A stretch of 64,000 nucleotides of DNA from Cotesia glomerata (Eukaryota > Arthropoda > Insecta > Hymenoptera > Braconidae). The stretch covers positions 28,414,305-28,478,304 of the forward strand of contig NC_058158.1 in assembly GCF_020080835.1 (NCBI RefSeq). Direction: 5' to 3'. Position 1 is the stretch's first letter. Every line of letters starts with the position of its first letter. Of the stretch, positions 1-11,032 are shown one piece after another. Under the pieces are notes generated by a model. The model saw nothing but the letters and a program-made list of their open reading frames with translations. It searched no databases and was not told the DNA's origin. The position numbers and the translations under genes were made by a program.

Positions 1-1985
1 GATTTGACAGTATGCACGTATTTCTGTAAATTTTCATTTAACTACTTTAAAATTAAATTTTTCCAACAGAGAGTCAGCATAAAATTAAAGTCGAATAAAC
101 TATTCAAATTGATTTTATATTCAAGCAGAATGACCTGCGGGAATATTTGAAAATGTTTAACTTTTCCGACCGAAAACAAAAATTTTATAAAAATTATGTA
201 CTCACTCATTCACTTAGCATATAAAGCACTTGTCACTTAGTTTTGTAATTTATATAAAGTCGGCTTTTAAAATACTTGATAGTTAAGGATGCAAATGAAA
301 ATAATTGCAAAATTTTCAAGAGACAAAAAAAGAATAAATGAAAAAAAGAAGTTTAAAGTCAAATACGTTGCCGGTAATTCATCTATTTAAATTAAATATA
401 AGAAGTTAAATCTTGAATAAAGTCTTGAAAATGAAAAAAAAAAATGAAAATAATAAATAGCAGTTTTACAGAAGTTTCCTTAATGAAAAGAGAGGTGAGA
501 TGTATGAAAGTTAAAAATGATCCCGTTTAGTGGGTATGCAAAAGAAAAGGATAACAAAACCAACAACATCTCTCGAGACACTTAAGAAGAACTTAACTTT
601 GTGCATAAAATTAAGTCATTGTAATTGCAGACGTGATGCGGAAGTGTGGTTGGCAGAAACCAACAGCTAAGCATCTTACTCCTCAACGTACGAATAGAAA
701 TATATAATTTTTCCCTAGCAACTTTCATTACTACAACAACGACAAGTTGAGCGACAAGGGAACCAGCCAAGTATAACGAGAGTGCCCGGGGAGATGGACG
801 GAATTAAAATAAAACCAACTACTGCAAAAATAAATAAATAAAAGTACAAACAGACAAGATGAATTATTTCCTCTGCACAAGGGAATTCACTTGAAGAAAC
901 TAAACACAAATAAAATAAAAACACTCTTGTTTATTGAATACTGATTACTACTCGAGTATAAAATCAGGAGGCACTCTAATTATTTTCGGATTGTTGCCTC
1001 GTGAATGAATATTTCATGAAACAATCAGTCCGATTTTTAATTCACCTTATAGGTTATTGCAAGCACGGTAATTATTGCAGATGGTACCGCTAGTAATTGA
1101 ATGATTGTAATTGATTATTATGAATTTATGGGTACTTGAAACATATTTCCGATATTGGTATTTATAAATGGATTTATCCACATTGATTTGTTTTCAATCG
1201 AAGCTTTGCAGCTCGCATATGTGAGTGTTGCAAATTCATCGTGGATTTTTTTTTGGAGTATTTGATTAGGTTAGAGGAAATATAACTAATGTTGTATGTA
1301 ACTTCATTTAACTTTGGCAAAGATGTCTCTTGAGAATATTGAGACTCATTGAAATTCGATCTGCAAATTAAACTTTGTCAGTCCGTAAAAAAAATTTTTG
1401 GATATGGTTATGTATGGACTAATATAATCTCACATCCTGACCTGACCATATGTGGCCATATCAAACTACTTATGAGGATATGCAAATAACTTATTAAAAT
1501 TTGACAATTTCTTATTGTTTTTAGAAACGTGTCAAAGTCAAAGAATGATCGTTATTTTAAAACTTAATATCTCAAACTTAACTCTCTTGTAAGGAGACAA
1601 TTCTGCGGGCATGTGCCCTCCGTTGGAGATTTTCAACACTACTTTAAATCAAAAAATAATTTATAGGGACCGTGCGGCAAATATAAAGACGGCACTTCTA
1701 TCGAAACTGGCGTGCCCTGTTGTTGAATTTATACATAAAACGGGCACAAATATTAAAGCAAGCAATCGAATAATTCATAAAATATTAAAAGATTAATAAA
1801 ATGTGCTTTTTTATCAGTAGTAATTGGTCGTATTCAAAGCAAAAATAATTCAAAAGGCTAAAAAAAAATTCAAGGCTGTGTACATAAAATAAAATGGAAG
1901 AAATTCAGCATTATTAAATCAAATAGTCGTGTAAACATAGCATCAACAGAACAATTCTGTCTCTAAACACGTTATATCACGATAA
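1..1985. other. Non-coding AT-rich DNA, no gene seen
   Basis: No open frame here has recognisable protein character; the longest ones are AT-rich random frames. A degenerate palindromic motif around 'CCATATGTGGCCATATCA' lies near 1446-1470 and recurs elsewhere in the window. I see no RNA gene or complete mobile element. Confidence 0.6.
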
Positions 1986-1987
1986 AG

Positions 1988-2694
1988 ATGCCATAAGGGC
2001 GTATAAAAATTATACGGCCTTATGGTTCCCGGGTGCCATAAGGGCGTATAAAATTTTTTTTTTGCATTTCTGCACATTTCGGACGAAAATACATCGATTC
2101 CCGAAAAATAGTATATTACACATCTAGGGCAGTAAAATAAGAAATGTCTCAGATCACATGTACTTGTTGTCCGAAGCAAAGTCGAGGTCAATAAACATGT
2201 GATCTGAGGCTTTCTTATTTACTGCCCGTGGTGTGTATACTATTTTTCTCCTCGACGGAGGCGGAAAGCGGCATTTTCGTTTAGCGCAGCGGGACGAAAG
2301 TTGACGCTTTCCGCCCGGAGGTGAGAAAATATACTATTTTATACGCCCTTATGGCTCCCGGAACCTACCTCGGATGCCATAAGGGCGTATAATAAAAATT
2401 CTGTTTTTTTTTCTTAGTCCAAAAAAAATTTTTATATGGAAAAAAATTTTTTTTTGCATTTCTACACGTTTCATACAAAAATACGTCGGTTACCAAAAAA
2501 AAAATTTTTTTATACGTCCTTATGGCATCCGAGATGGGTCCCGGGAGCCATAAGGGCGTATAAATTTTTATTTTGCATTTCTGCACGTTTCAGACGAAAC
2601 TACGTTGATTCCCGAAAAAAAATTTTTTATACGCCCTTATGGCTTTTCACCGGGACCTTTTGCCGGTATACGCCCTTATGGCATCTGGAACGCG
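1988..2694. repeat. Tandem array of ~100 bp foldback units with CCATAAGGGCGTATA ends
   Basis: The motif CCATAAGGGCGTATA or its reverse complement occurs about nine times: forward near 1992, 2036, 2375 and 2548, reverse near 2012, 2343, 2511, 2631 and 2680. Forward and reverse copies alternate, so each unit is bounded by inverted ends. Three interiors (about 2058-2108, 2450-2505 and 2573-2625) share a TTTGCATTTCTGCAC...TTTCAGACGAAA...CCGAAAAA core, so the array is made of copies of one short MITE-like unit. One unit is split by the foldback at 2107-2337. Confidence 0.8.
2107..2337 (-). repeat. Composite foldback element, copy 1 (two hairpins)
   Basis: Two hairpins lie side by side. The first (2107-2241) has arms with GGGCAGTAAAATAAG and CTCAGATCACATGT, mirrored at 2196-2226. 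Its loop holds a CTCGACTTTGCTTCGG-like string when read on the minus strand. The second (2249-2330) pairs CGGAAAGCG with CGCTTTCCG around TGCGCTAAAC read on the minus strand. The copy at 26962-27183 has the same two hairpins in the same order in the opposite orientation, so this is a mobile or formerly mobile family. It sits inside one unit of the 1988-2694 array. Confidence 0.75.
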
Positions 2695-4128
2695 ATATGC
2701 TTGTCATTTTTTTAAGAAGTATCACTGGTACTGAGCAAAAAATAATAAAATTTCACGTCGGTCAATTTGACGTTTCCGACTTAATGTGTTCACTTACGTT
2801 GTGATGTTACAATACTTTATAGTTGAAAAAATTTCAAAAAATCTATAAATTTATTCAAATAAAAATAAATTAACATTAAGTCATATTGTAAGGTTTTGAA
2901 TGTTTGCCCGAATTTGGTACAATTTTATCACCAGTAGGCGTGATAGTCTAGGCACGGTCCTTTTAGACGTATCTGAAGATTTTTTCACTGAAAGCTAACT
3001 AAGGTCGGTTGAAATACCCACGATTTTTGTTGAAATTATCTCACTTTTATATTAATAATAATGAGTCTTATGATTTTAATCATTTTGAGGTTCATCTCAA
3101 TGGGCGCGTGAATAGACTTCACTTTTATTATTTGAGATTTTAATGAATCAATTACTGGCAACTTGAAGAAATCAAATAAAAGATTTGAGTTGATCTTTTC
3201 ATTTCAATATTATAATGCGGATATTGAGTTATCTCTCAATTCTAATATCGAATTTCTGCTTCAATGCAATTCTAGGCTACAGATTGATATTTTTTGTTTG
3301 AATATAAAAAGTTGATGTATTATTATAGGAAAATAATACATCAAAGAAAAGGTTGGATAATCCAAAACGCGCCTTAAAATGCTTGTGCAACTTTAATTAG
3401 ATAAATTTGAGATTAATTTTAAAGCAAATTAGATAAATATACAAATTCATTATTTTCGGTAATAAGAATAAAGATAAATCGTTTTTTTCGATATTAAATA
3501 ACAATGAGGAGTACCAAGTGTATTAAAGATTAAAAAAGATCATGCACAAATCCACATGAACAAAACTAATATCTCGATTTCTCAACACCGAATTATAGAA
3601 TTTGTATTTCTTTTGTAAGAAATCAGTAATGGTTATAAGAATTTATTTGTAAACTATTTTATCTACATAATTTATCTGTCATATATAAAATATAAAGGTT
3701 TTTGTGAGCATATTCAATAGATACTTTATTGCGATACGCTACCCGTCATAATTGAATTTTGTTTACAGATCTTTAAACGCAAACAAAGAACTCTTTAATT
3801 AAATTTTACTGTGTAATGTATTAAAACAAAGCGAGTTGGTATGAAGATAAAAGCTCTGCAAAAGTTTGAGTTGGTTTTATTTTATCGCTTTTTATATCAT
3901 ATACGTAATAGTATAAACCGTTCAATTGTCAAGTCCTGAAATAGAACGGACAGAGTATCTATGTATGAATATCTTCAGAACAATGCAGATGAGCTTTGTT
4001 ATGAAGCTGGTACTGAGAGAAAATATAACATTCAGAGATGTAATTATTATTTCATTTTCTTTGTTATACATTTTTCGGTTTATGAATTGATAACTTTTAA
4101 ATTAAATGAACAAAGAAGTTAATAACCC
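2695..4128. other. Non-coding AT-rich DNA with a small hairpin and one motif-B copy
   Basis: No gene is seen. A short hairpin at 3312-3346 pairs TTGATGTATTATT with AATAATACATCAA. A diverged copy of the AAAGTTTGGAAAATCCAAAA motif follows near 3349-3385; that motif bounds the element at 62387-63453. Confidence 0.55.
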
Positions 4129-4212
4129 GAGTCGAAAAAATGAACTTAAATGAGCTTAAATCGATTGTTTTTGTATAGCCGTTGAGTTCATTTAAGTTAA
4201 TTTTTTCAACTC
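4129..4212. repeat. Inverted repeat, ~31 bp arms
   Basis: GAGTCGAAAAAATGAACTTA at 4129 is mirrored by TAAGTTAATTTTTTCAACTC ending at 4212, with a loop of about 20 bp. It is a short MITE-like hairpin and has no coding potential. Confidence 0.65.
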
Positions 4213-4380
4213 AAAAACGTATTTAATAACAGATTATTAAGTGTGTTTATGATAGTTATAAGCGGAATTATATTTCCTCGTGAAAAAATTTTTTGATATG
4301 GCCAATTACTATATCGGGCCATTGATGGTCTAATCTGATAATAATTTAGCCATATCAGGCTACATATGAGAGTAAAAAAA

Positions 4381-5375
4381 TTTGGAAAACGGTTAACCCT
4401 AAAGGTCATCTCTGCAACTTCCCGCTAGTTCCATATCTAAGCGCTTAAAATTGTACTTATGACGTTTGTGAGCTCTTCGAGCTCAAAAATAGAATTTATA
4501 TGTTATTTCAAGCTCTCCGAGCTCAAAAAGTTAGCTGTTCTAAGCTCTTCGAGCTCAAAAGTCGGATAGAAGTTTAATAAAACAGTATTTTTTGAATTTT
4601 CTAACCGCAATAACTTCTGAATGTATGAATGAACCGATTTTCACACGGTTGGCAATATTCCACGCAGTTTTTCAAATTCTATGATATACTTCTGAGCACA
4701 AACTGATCGAACAGAAAATTTTAGAAAAATTTGAAAAATTCGCTTTTTCTGAATTTTTTCGACAACAATAACTCACGAACCAATCAACTGATTTTCACGT
4801 TCTTGGTGGTGATCGACGTAGTTTTTTGGGCTCTGATAATAGTTTTATTTCATCAAAAACGATCCAAAAAGAAATGTCGAAATTATGTGAAAAAACACTT
4901 TTTTCGAAATTTTTCATTTTTGATAACTCTCGAACGAATCAACCGATTTTGATAGGACTGGTGGCATTGACGTGGTTTTTCAAATTTAAGTGCGGAATAG
5001 TTTTTGGAATTGATCGTTCAAGCCGTTTAGAAGTTAATCCAAAAAAACGATTTTTTGAAAATTTTATTTTTGAGATTTCTCAAAATCTAGCGAACCGAGT
5101 CGATTCAAATTTTCACGAAATTTAATGGCAATGATTCTCTTTGGATTGTTACCTATTTCGATCCGATCGGCCGAGCTGTTCAAAAGTTATAAGAAGTTTA
5201 CATATACACATACATACAGCCGCACGGACACCATCATGGGAATAGTCAGGGAAGCTTCCTGTGACCTTAAAACGTCGAGATCTGATGAAAGCTCGATTTT
5301 CGCAAAACGGGGTGAAACCAATAACTTTCCGAATTTTGAAAAATTTTCAATTTTTCTTAGCGAAAAGTTAAAAAT
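4381..5375 (+). repeat. Family F interspersed repeat, copy A
   Basis: This is a non-coding repeat of about 1 kb found four times in full or split form (here, 26812-27928, 37181-38012, and 38241-38966 joined to 47153-47360). It opens with a block ending CTGCAACTTCCCGC and closes with TTAGCG[GG]AAGTT, so the ends are inverted relative to each other. Order inside: several GAGCTCTTCGAGCTC units, two diverged blocks with AACTTTTGAATG and CCGATTTT, a short CA tract, then a conserved AACGTCGAGATCTGATGAAA block. This copy has only CACATACATACAG where the others have long (AC)n. Confidence 0.8.
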
Positions 5376-5658
5376 ATTTGTTTTGTAACTTTTATTTTCT
5401 CTAGAAATCAATACGTCGATTTACATGTGGGATTCAATAAAAATTGATTAAATAGTTGGATAAGCTAAAAATATGAGATATGCTTTTTAAAAGTATAAAA
5501 TAATGATTTTTACTTCATTATCACTTCATAGAAGCTTAAATCCTGCTCTATTATATTGGATCCATGCAGTAAACTTCATTCTATTGATTGACCAAAAATT
5601 GGTTTTAATATAGTGCTTAGAGTAGTAAACAGTGTGATGGCGCGGATTAACGTTGTGC

Positions 5659-5703
<45 letters not shown>

Positions 5704-5969
5704 TATAGAGGACAACGCGTTGGGTGTATGATGATGATAGTTAAAATGACATAACAGCATCAGAATATACATAGATAGATAAACCATTGGTTGGTAGTGT
5801 TAGCACATAATTTTACCGTGAACGTGTCCTGTCGACTGGTAGGATACACTATTAAACGTGCTGTTGAAGATTAATTACACAACAAATGTGTCATAATTTT
5901 ACAGCTATTATACTAAATAATATTTTCCTGATTGACGTTTAATATTTTCGAAATGTTTACGAAGAATAT
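5376..5969. other. Non-coding stretch with a (TA)n microsatellite
   Basis: No gene is seen. A pure (TA)n tract runs from about 5661 to 5698. Confidence 0.6.
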
Positions 5970-6160
5970 TTTAACTAGGGCTGTGCGAATCTTGCTCGAA
6001 TCGAATCAAACTGAATCTGAGCATTCGATTCGAAATTCGAGTCGAATATTGAATTATTCGAAAGATTCGAATAGTTCGAAAGGTTCGAATAATTTGAAAC
6101 TTTTTCGAATCTTCGTTAAATCGAAACGACACCGTGTTAGACACTTAGTTTTAACCTTCA
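5970..6160 (+). repeat. TTCGAA-rich repeat, forward copy
   Basis: Starts with GGGCTGTGCGAATC and continues as close-packed TTCGAA, ATTCGAAT and related words, ending in a segment with AATCGAAACGAC. The same unit in reverse orientation lies at 17610-17815. Confidence 0.75.
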
Positions 6161-6335
6161 TTTAGTTATTTCATGTCTAATCAAGCAATGATTAGGCTTA
6201 ATTACTTTTAATTGGAATAAATTTTATCCATGCGTTTTCCCTTTTCATAATTCTCTTATCATGAATGTTAATTTTCACGGTCACCAGTTTCTGGAGCAAA
6301 GAAACAACATGGAAAAATTTTTTCGATTGTTTATG

Positions 6336-6790
6336 CACACACGGAGAAAATTAAATGATAGGGGTTATCATACTAAATTTGTAGCTCAAATCATCTAGGA
6401 TGATTAAAAAATTTTTCAATGCAAAGATGGTTAGTGTTATCATTTTTTTATGATAGCAGTTACCATTTTTTATAGTAACAGTTACAACCAGGATGATAAC
6501 AGTCACTATCAGGATGGTTATAGTTACTATCAGGATGATAATATTTACTATCAAAAATAGTCATTAATATTGTTGAATTCATGATAAAATTGATCGAAAA
6601 TTTATTAATTTCCAAGTACAGAAGAAAATTATAGGCACTTTTCCCATTCATCATGGGAATAGTTCTCATTATCATATAGAAATTTTTTCGAAACAGCAAA
6701 CGAAATAGTTACTGTGATAGTATTGGAATGACTCCTGTAATAGTATAGAAACTTTTAATGATAACTGTCACTGCAAAGGTCTTGAGTCTT
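6336..6790. repeat. GATAACAGTTAC-rich repeat behind an ACACGGAGAAAA terminus
   Basis: ACACGGAGAAAATTAAATGA at about 6337 resembles the ends of the TA-flanked MITEs at 29979, 51035 and 53637. It is followed by repeated, drifting copies of GATGATAACAGTTACTATCA. Similar words appear at 17025-17110 on the far side of the LTR and LINE insertions, so the two parts may once have been one element. Confidence 0.5.
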
Positions 6791-6884
6791 GACGTGAATT
6801 TGTGTCTTTTCAAGGTTTAATATCATTCTCACCGATAGTCAATTTATTATGATAAGTATTTAGTCTGCATTCGAAAATGCTCTA

Positions 6885-7020
6885 TCTCGAGATTCATAAT
6901 TAAGAAATGACCTTGTATCTTGTGAGTCATTGACATTTTTAAAGATATAAGCTCATCCTGATGTTACATTTATCAAGATCTTTCATTTGAGTACCCACAT
7001 CAATTTTTCATATATTTATA
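6885..7020. repeat. Left arm of a palindromic repeat split by the Gypsy element
   Basis: The block AAGAAATGACCTTGTAT ... GATATAAGCTCATCC ... TTTCATTTGAGTACCCACAT ends in TATATTTATA, where the LTR element begins. Its reverse complement starts after the other LTR (about 12948-13069), and a second direct copy runs 13069-13195. Confidence 0.75.
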
Positions 7021-7582
7021 TGTCGGAGGAAGAGTGGTTTGGGCATTGTTAGAGTCCTTTGGATCATTATCAGCCATCTTTATTTATTTCACAATAATCA
7101 AATATAACAAAGACTTTGATTTGGAATATAACGTACACTAACTCGTACAAATAATAAATTTAATTACAAATATTTTACTACGATTGATATAACAGTTAAA
7201 GACGTTGGGGAAATAAGACCGAGAACGAATCCGGGGTCAGCAGGATGTATGCGATCTTTACTTGATCAATGCTCAACGAGAACTACTGTTCCAAGTACCC
7301 TAAGTACTTATTCACTCAAAAATATTTCGACAGCCCTCATTGTCTGTCGATATTTCTAACTATATACTTTTTACTTCTATCCTGTGACCTCGGCTACGTT
7401 TGGTGACCATTGTCACTCCGGACTTAAGCCCATCGTCATAACCATAAAAATATAATCAGCTTAAGTCGTAAATAATATCTAAATATTCTATGCTTTACAA
7501 TTTTGCTTAAAATTAACAGACAAACTAAAATATTGGGAATTTCCAATCTCTGGAAAAACCCAGCTCGATATTATCTCCGACA
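7021..7582 (-). repeat. 3' LTR of the Gypsy element
   Basis: 562 bp, bounded by TGTCGGAG and CTCCGACA inverted ends. It matches the copy at 12385-12947 apart from one T in the run after GCCATC. The 3' LTR also holds the 19-codon gag start, unused here. Confidence 0.95.
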
Positions 7583-7911
7583 CGGCCAACCTGACGATCA
7601 CACGTCCTCGGGTGCATCTGTAAACATGTTATTACAAACCGTGTCAATTTTTTTAAAGCTTATGTCCAGAGATTCATCAGAATGACAAAAACGTTCGACC
7701 ACCTTTATTACGCTACGCGTTTCCTTGAGAATACCTTTCCACCATTCCGTTCACACTGAATACAAGCCATATCCACCACAGGTATAGACCTCTAACACTC
7801 AAAATGGTTTGCTACTGTATACCATATACAGAAAACTTGTGTATCACCATAGTATTCAACTATGTACACCTTAAGCCCCCGCCACATTGTCAACCACATA
7901 TGACACATGTA

Positions 7912-8290
7912 GTGCAGCTTACAACATCTCTGGCCCCCGCCATCTCACCAGCTGGCCCTCGCGCCCTGACAATCTTGATAAACAAAATTGATTCAAACTA
8001 CCCTGAGTTTGCAGTTGCGACTACAGACTGGCGCAGATAGTGCAGCCTAGAACTTCATCTTTGGCCCCGCCACCTCACCAGCTGGCCCTCGCGCCCTGAC
8101 AATCTTGATAAACAAAATTGATTCAAACTACCCTGAGTTTGCAGTTACGACTACAGACTGGCGCAAGTAGTGCGGCCAACAGATTTCTTTGGTCCCCGCC
8201 ACTTCACCAACTGGCCCGTCGTACCCTAGCCAAATCACTCTAGATTTGCTTGTACGACCTACAGCTTGGAGCAAGTGGTGCGACCTTACA
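7912..8290. repeat. ~129 bp tandem repeat in the Gypsy 3' untranslated region
   Basis: Units start at 7912, 8040 and 8170, each beginning GTGCRGC and containing CCCCGCCAYCTCACCAGCTGG. Units 1 and 2 are close to identical; unit 3 is diverged. A fragment may precede unit 1 near 7873. The array lies between the integrase stop and the 3' LTR and is more GC-rich than its surroundings. Confidence 0.85.
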
Positions 8291-8297
8291 TCTACCA

Positions 8298-10067
8298 TTA
8301 GTGCTGAGTCTCTCCCCTGGTGGTTTCTGACTCTGTCTCAGAGTCTTCATTGCTCTCCTGATCAACAACTTCTTGATCATCAGAAGCATCCAACTCACTA
8401 GGAATATGGGATTCAGGCATTTTTCTCAAGTTTTCATGGCAGTATTTATACGTTCTATTACCCATTAAAGACTTTAAAGTATAACGATTACCGTCGAGAG
8501 TTTCCGTCACCACAAATGGACCTCTGAACTTTGGATCGAGCTTTGTTTGATTTCTCTCTTCATTTTTAATTAACACAAAATCTCCTACTTTAAATGAAAC
8601 TATCTTTGCTTTATTCTTATCAAATCTAGACTTATCATATTTCGCATTAATTTCTATGTTATCAATTGCTTTTTGCCGTACGTCAGAAATATCAATTTCT
8701 TTATCGTCTTGATCAACTATCATTCCAAAAGGTCTAGCTACTTTGCCGATTAGCAACTCTAACGGACTAGCTTTAGTGACTCGATTAGTAGTACAATTTA
8801 TTGCTAATTGAATTTCATTTACAACTGCTTGCCAAGAGTTTCCACTCGTTTCGGCTGCAGTAAACATACTTTTTAGGGTACTCATTACGCGTTCTACCTG
8901 GCCATTAGCCCGACTTGAACCCGTAGCTATAAGATGTAATTTTGAGTTTTGTGAGTTACAATACTCTTGAAATTCTTTACTTGTGAAACATCTACCTTGA
9001 TCCGCAATTATACGGGTCGGTGGGCCAAACAATGATATAGCATTTTTAAGAGCCTTAATAGTATTGACACTATCTATTTTTCGAGTATGATATAATAAAA
9101 CAAATTTAGTAAAAGCATCTATCAACACGACAACGTATTCTTTTGAATCGTTCTTACCCGTTAATTTACCTGTAATATCCATGTGCACTGTATGCCAAGG
9201 GATGCTGGTCTTAGGAATAGGATGAAGCTCTGCTTGTACTTTGCCTGAGCTTGACTTGAAAACTCTGCAAGTATAACAGTTATCAATGAATTTACGAACA
9301 TATTTCGTAATTCCTTCAAACCAGTAATACTCGCAAACCTTGTCAAGTGTTTTCTCCCATCCTAAGTGCATAATTGACTCATGTACATGATTTATTACCG
9401 ACCACCTAAAAGCACGTGGAACAATAGGTAAACATAATGTTTTACCTCGCCTTTGGATTTTTCGGTGGAGTAACCCTGACCGTACTTCATAAGTTTTAGC
9501 AAGATCGGACGCAATCTCATCATTTTCTAAATCAATTACTATCTTACTAATTTCTGGGTCACGCCGTTGCTCAACAAGAAGCCAATCATCGGAAATTTCC
9601 GTCAAATTTATACTTTTCTGTAAAATTTTATTTGAATTACTACGCAATTGTTCTGTAACAGGATTACGCGAAAAGAAATCAGCGTGAGCCATTCGTTTAC
9701 CTTCTCTATACACAATATCAAATTTAAAAGTCTGTAAGAAAGCCCACCAACGGTGAACCCTTGGTGTTAGGTCAGCCTTTTTCTGAGAGGCTTTTAACGA
9801 ATTACAATCCGTAATTACTACGAACGGTCGGCCATGCAAATAATGGCGGAAAAATTTTACTGCGTTAAATACAGCTAGAGTCTCTAATTCATATGAATGA
9901 TATCGTGACTCAGCTGAACTAGTAGCTTTGCTATAATACTCGACAACTCTATTTGAACCATTAAATTTTTGCATTAATATAGCCCCATAGCCTTCAGAGC
10001 TAGCGTCTGTGTGCAACTCTATAGGAAAGTTCGGATTGAAGATCATTAGTACAGGCTCATTAGTCAA
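8298..10067 (-). CDS. pol: Gypsy pol, RNase H and integrase part
   Basis: This frame of 589 codons continues the RT frame at 10076-11032 after a one-base shift. RNase H acidic residues fit D21 (HTDAS), E60 and D87 (TDCNS). The integrase zinc-binding HHCC uses His near 229/234 and Cys 264/267 (NCYTC). The catalytic triad is D297 (HMDITG), D356 (ADQGRC) and E392 (NGQVER), spacing DD35E. RNase H removes the RNA template during reverse transcription, and integrase inserts the cDNA. The last ~100 residues hold a chromodomain-less tail with an SH3-like GPF/VV segment and an acidic end. The true upstream boundary is the shift at 10120-10126, not the Met at 10067. Confidence 0.95.
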   Translation of the reverse strand: MTNEPVLMIFNPNFPIELHTDASSEGYGAILMQKFNGSNRVVEYYSKATSSAESRYHSYELETLAVFNAVKFFRHYLHGRPFVVITDCNSLKASQKKADLTPRVHRWWAFLQTFKFDIVYREGKRMAHADFFSRNPVTEQLRSNSNKILQKSINLTEISDDWLLVEQRRDPEISKIVIDLENDEIASDLAKTYEVRSGLLHRKIQRRGKTLCLPIVPRAFRWSVINHVHESIMHLGWEKTLDKVCEYYWFEGITKYVRKFIDNCYTCRVFKSSSGKVQAELHPIPKTSIPWHTVHMDITGKLTGKNDSKEYVVVLIDAFTKFVLLYHTRKIDSVNTIKALKNAISLFGPPTRIIADQGRCFTSKEFQEYCNSQNSKLHLIATGSSRANGQVERVMSTLKSMFTAAETSGNSWQAVVNEIQLAINCTTNRVTKASPLELLIGKVARPFGMIVDQDDKEIDISDVRQKAIDNIEINAKYDKSRFDKNKAKIVSFKVGDFVLIKNEERNQTKLDPKFRGPFVVTETLDGNRYTLKSLMGNRTYKYCHENLRKMPESHIPSELDASDDQEVVDQESNEDSETESETTRGETQH

Positions 10068-10075
10068 TACAGAGA

Positions 10076-11032
10076 TTATTTTCTGACGGATATTTTCATG
10101 TACCTCAGTCCATTCAATATTTTTTTGCTACCTGAGGTCAAACGGTATAAGGGTTTCATTACCTGTGAGAACTTTGGAATAAATTTACGAAAGTAAGAAG
10201 AGAGACCGATGAATTGTCTCAACTGAGTTACGGTTCTCGGTGCAGGTAAGACAGTTAAGGCTTCGATTTTACGTGAGCTGGGACGGACTTCACCAGCAGA
10301 AATTTCATAGCCCAGGTATTGTACTTGGGTTTTGAGAAACGAGCATTTTGAAAAATTAAAAGAGAATCCGGATTTAATGAGAATACTGACTACTTTTTGA
10401 AGTCTGTCTAACGCTTCCTCGATAGTTGAAGCTATAATCATAATATCATCCATATACACAATGACGAATGTATATGCAAGTTCTCCTAGGGCTTTTATAA
10501 CAGCACGTTGAAAGACAGAGGGTGCGTTCTTTAGCCCGAATGGCATGGTCAAATATTCATATTGCCCATCAGGCGTTACAAACGCCGTACGTTCAATTGA
10601 TTCTGTCTCAACAGGGATTTGGTGAAATCCACTGGCCATATCTAAACATGTGAAAAATTTAGCACCAGCAAGTCGCGCTATTTGGTCGGCAATGAGGGGT
10701 AAAGGAAATTTATCATCTATCGTATTAGCATTCAGTTCCCGATAATCGACGCACAAACGATCAGAACCATCTTTCTTTTTAACTAATAATATAGGACTTG
10801 CAAACGGAGAGCAACTCGGACGAATAACATTAGCCTTCAATAGTTCATCTACTCTATCCCGTACTACCTGCCTTTCCTCAGCACTAAGACGATACGGTCG
10901 CCTTTGTACAGTTACATTAGGGTCAACTAAACGTATTATAAGCTCCCCTGTATTAACACGAGTACTTGGAAACCCCTGAATAAATGAATCGGTATATTCT
11001 TTTAAAAATAGAAATGAGTTTCTCTTTATCAT
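10076..11032 (-). CDS. pol: Gypsy pol, reverse transcriptase part
   Basis: Reverse transcriptase of the element. The motifs are in order: SPFASPILLVKKKDGS near residues 75-90, LDMASGFHQ with catalytic D131, MPFGLKNAP at 163, and the YMDD box at 193-196. The frame opens by overlapping the gag-protease frame for 80 bases (10953-11032), which is the arrangement expected for a programmed frameshift between gag-pro and pol in many Gypsy elements; it could also be an indel. It closes early because an A7 run on the coding strand (10120-10126) is one base off, after which the reading continues in the RNase H-integrase frame. The first Met may not be a real start. Confidence 0.93.
   Translation of the reverse strand: MIKRNSFLFLKEYTDSFIQGFPSTRVNTGELIIRLVDPNVTVQRRPYRLSAEERQVVRDRVDELLKANVIRPSCSPFASPILLVKKKDGSDRLCVDYRELNANTIDDKFPLPLIADQIARLAGAKFFTCLDMASGFHQIPVETESIERTAFVTPDGQYEYLTMPFGLKNAPSVFQRAVIKALGELAYTFVIVYMDDIMIIASTIEEALDRLQKVVSILIKSGFSFNFSKCSFLKTQVQYLGYEISAGEVRPSSRKIEALTVLPAPRTVTQLRQFIGLSSYFRKFIPKFSQVMKPLYRLTSGSKKILNGLRYMKISVRK

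Noticed and set aside
1988..2694. CRISPR-like array of regular short repeats
   Set aside because: Repeats alternate in orientation, spacers are unequal and share sequence, and the DNA is eukaryotic.
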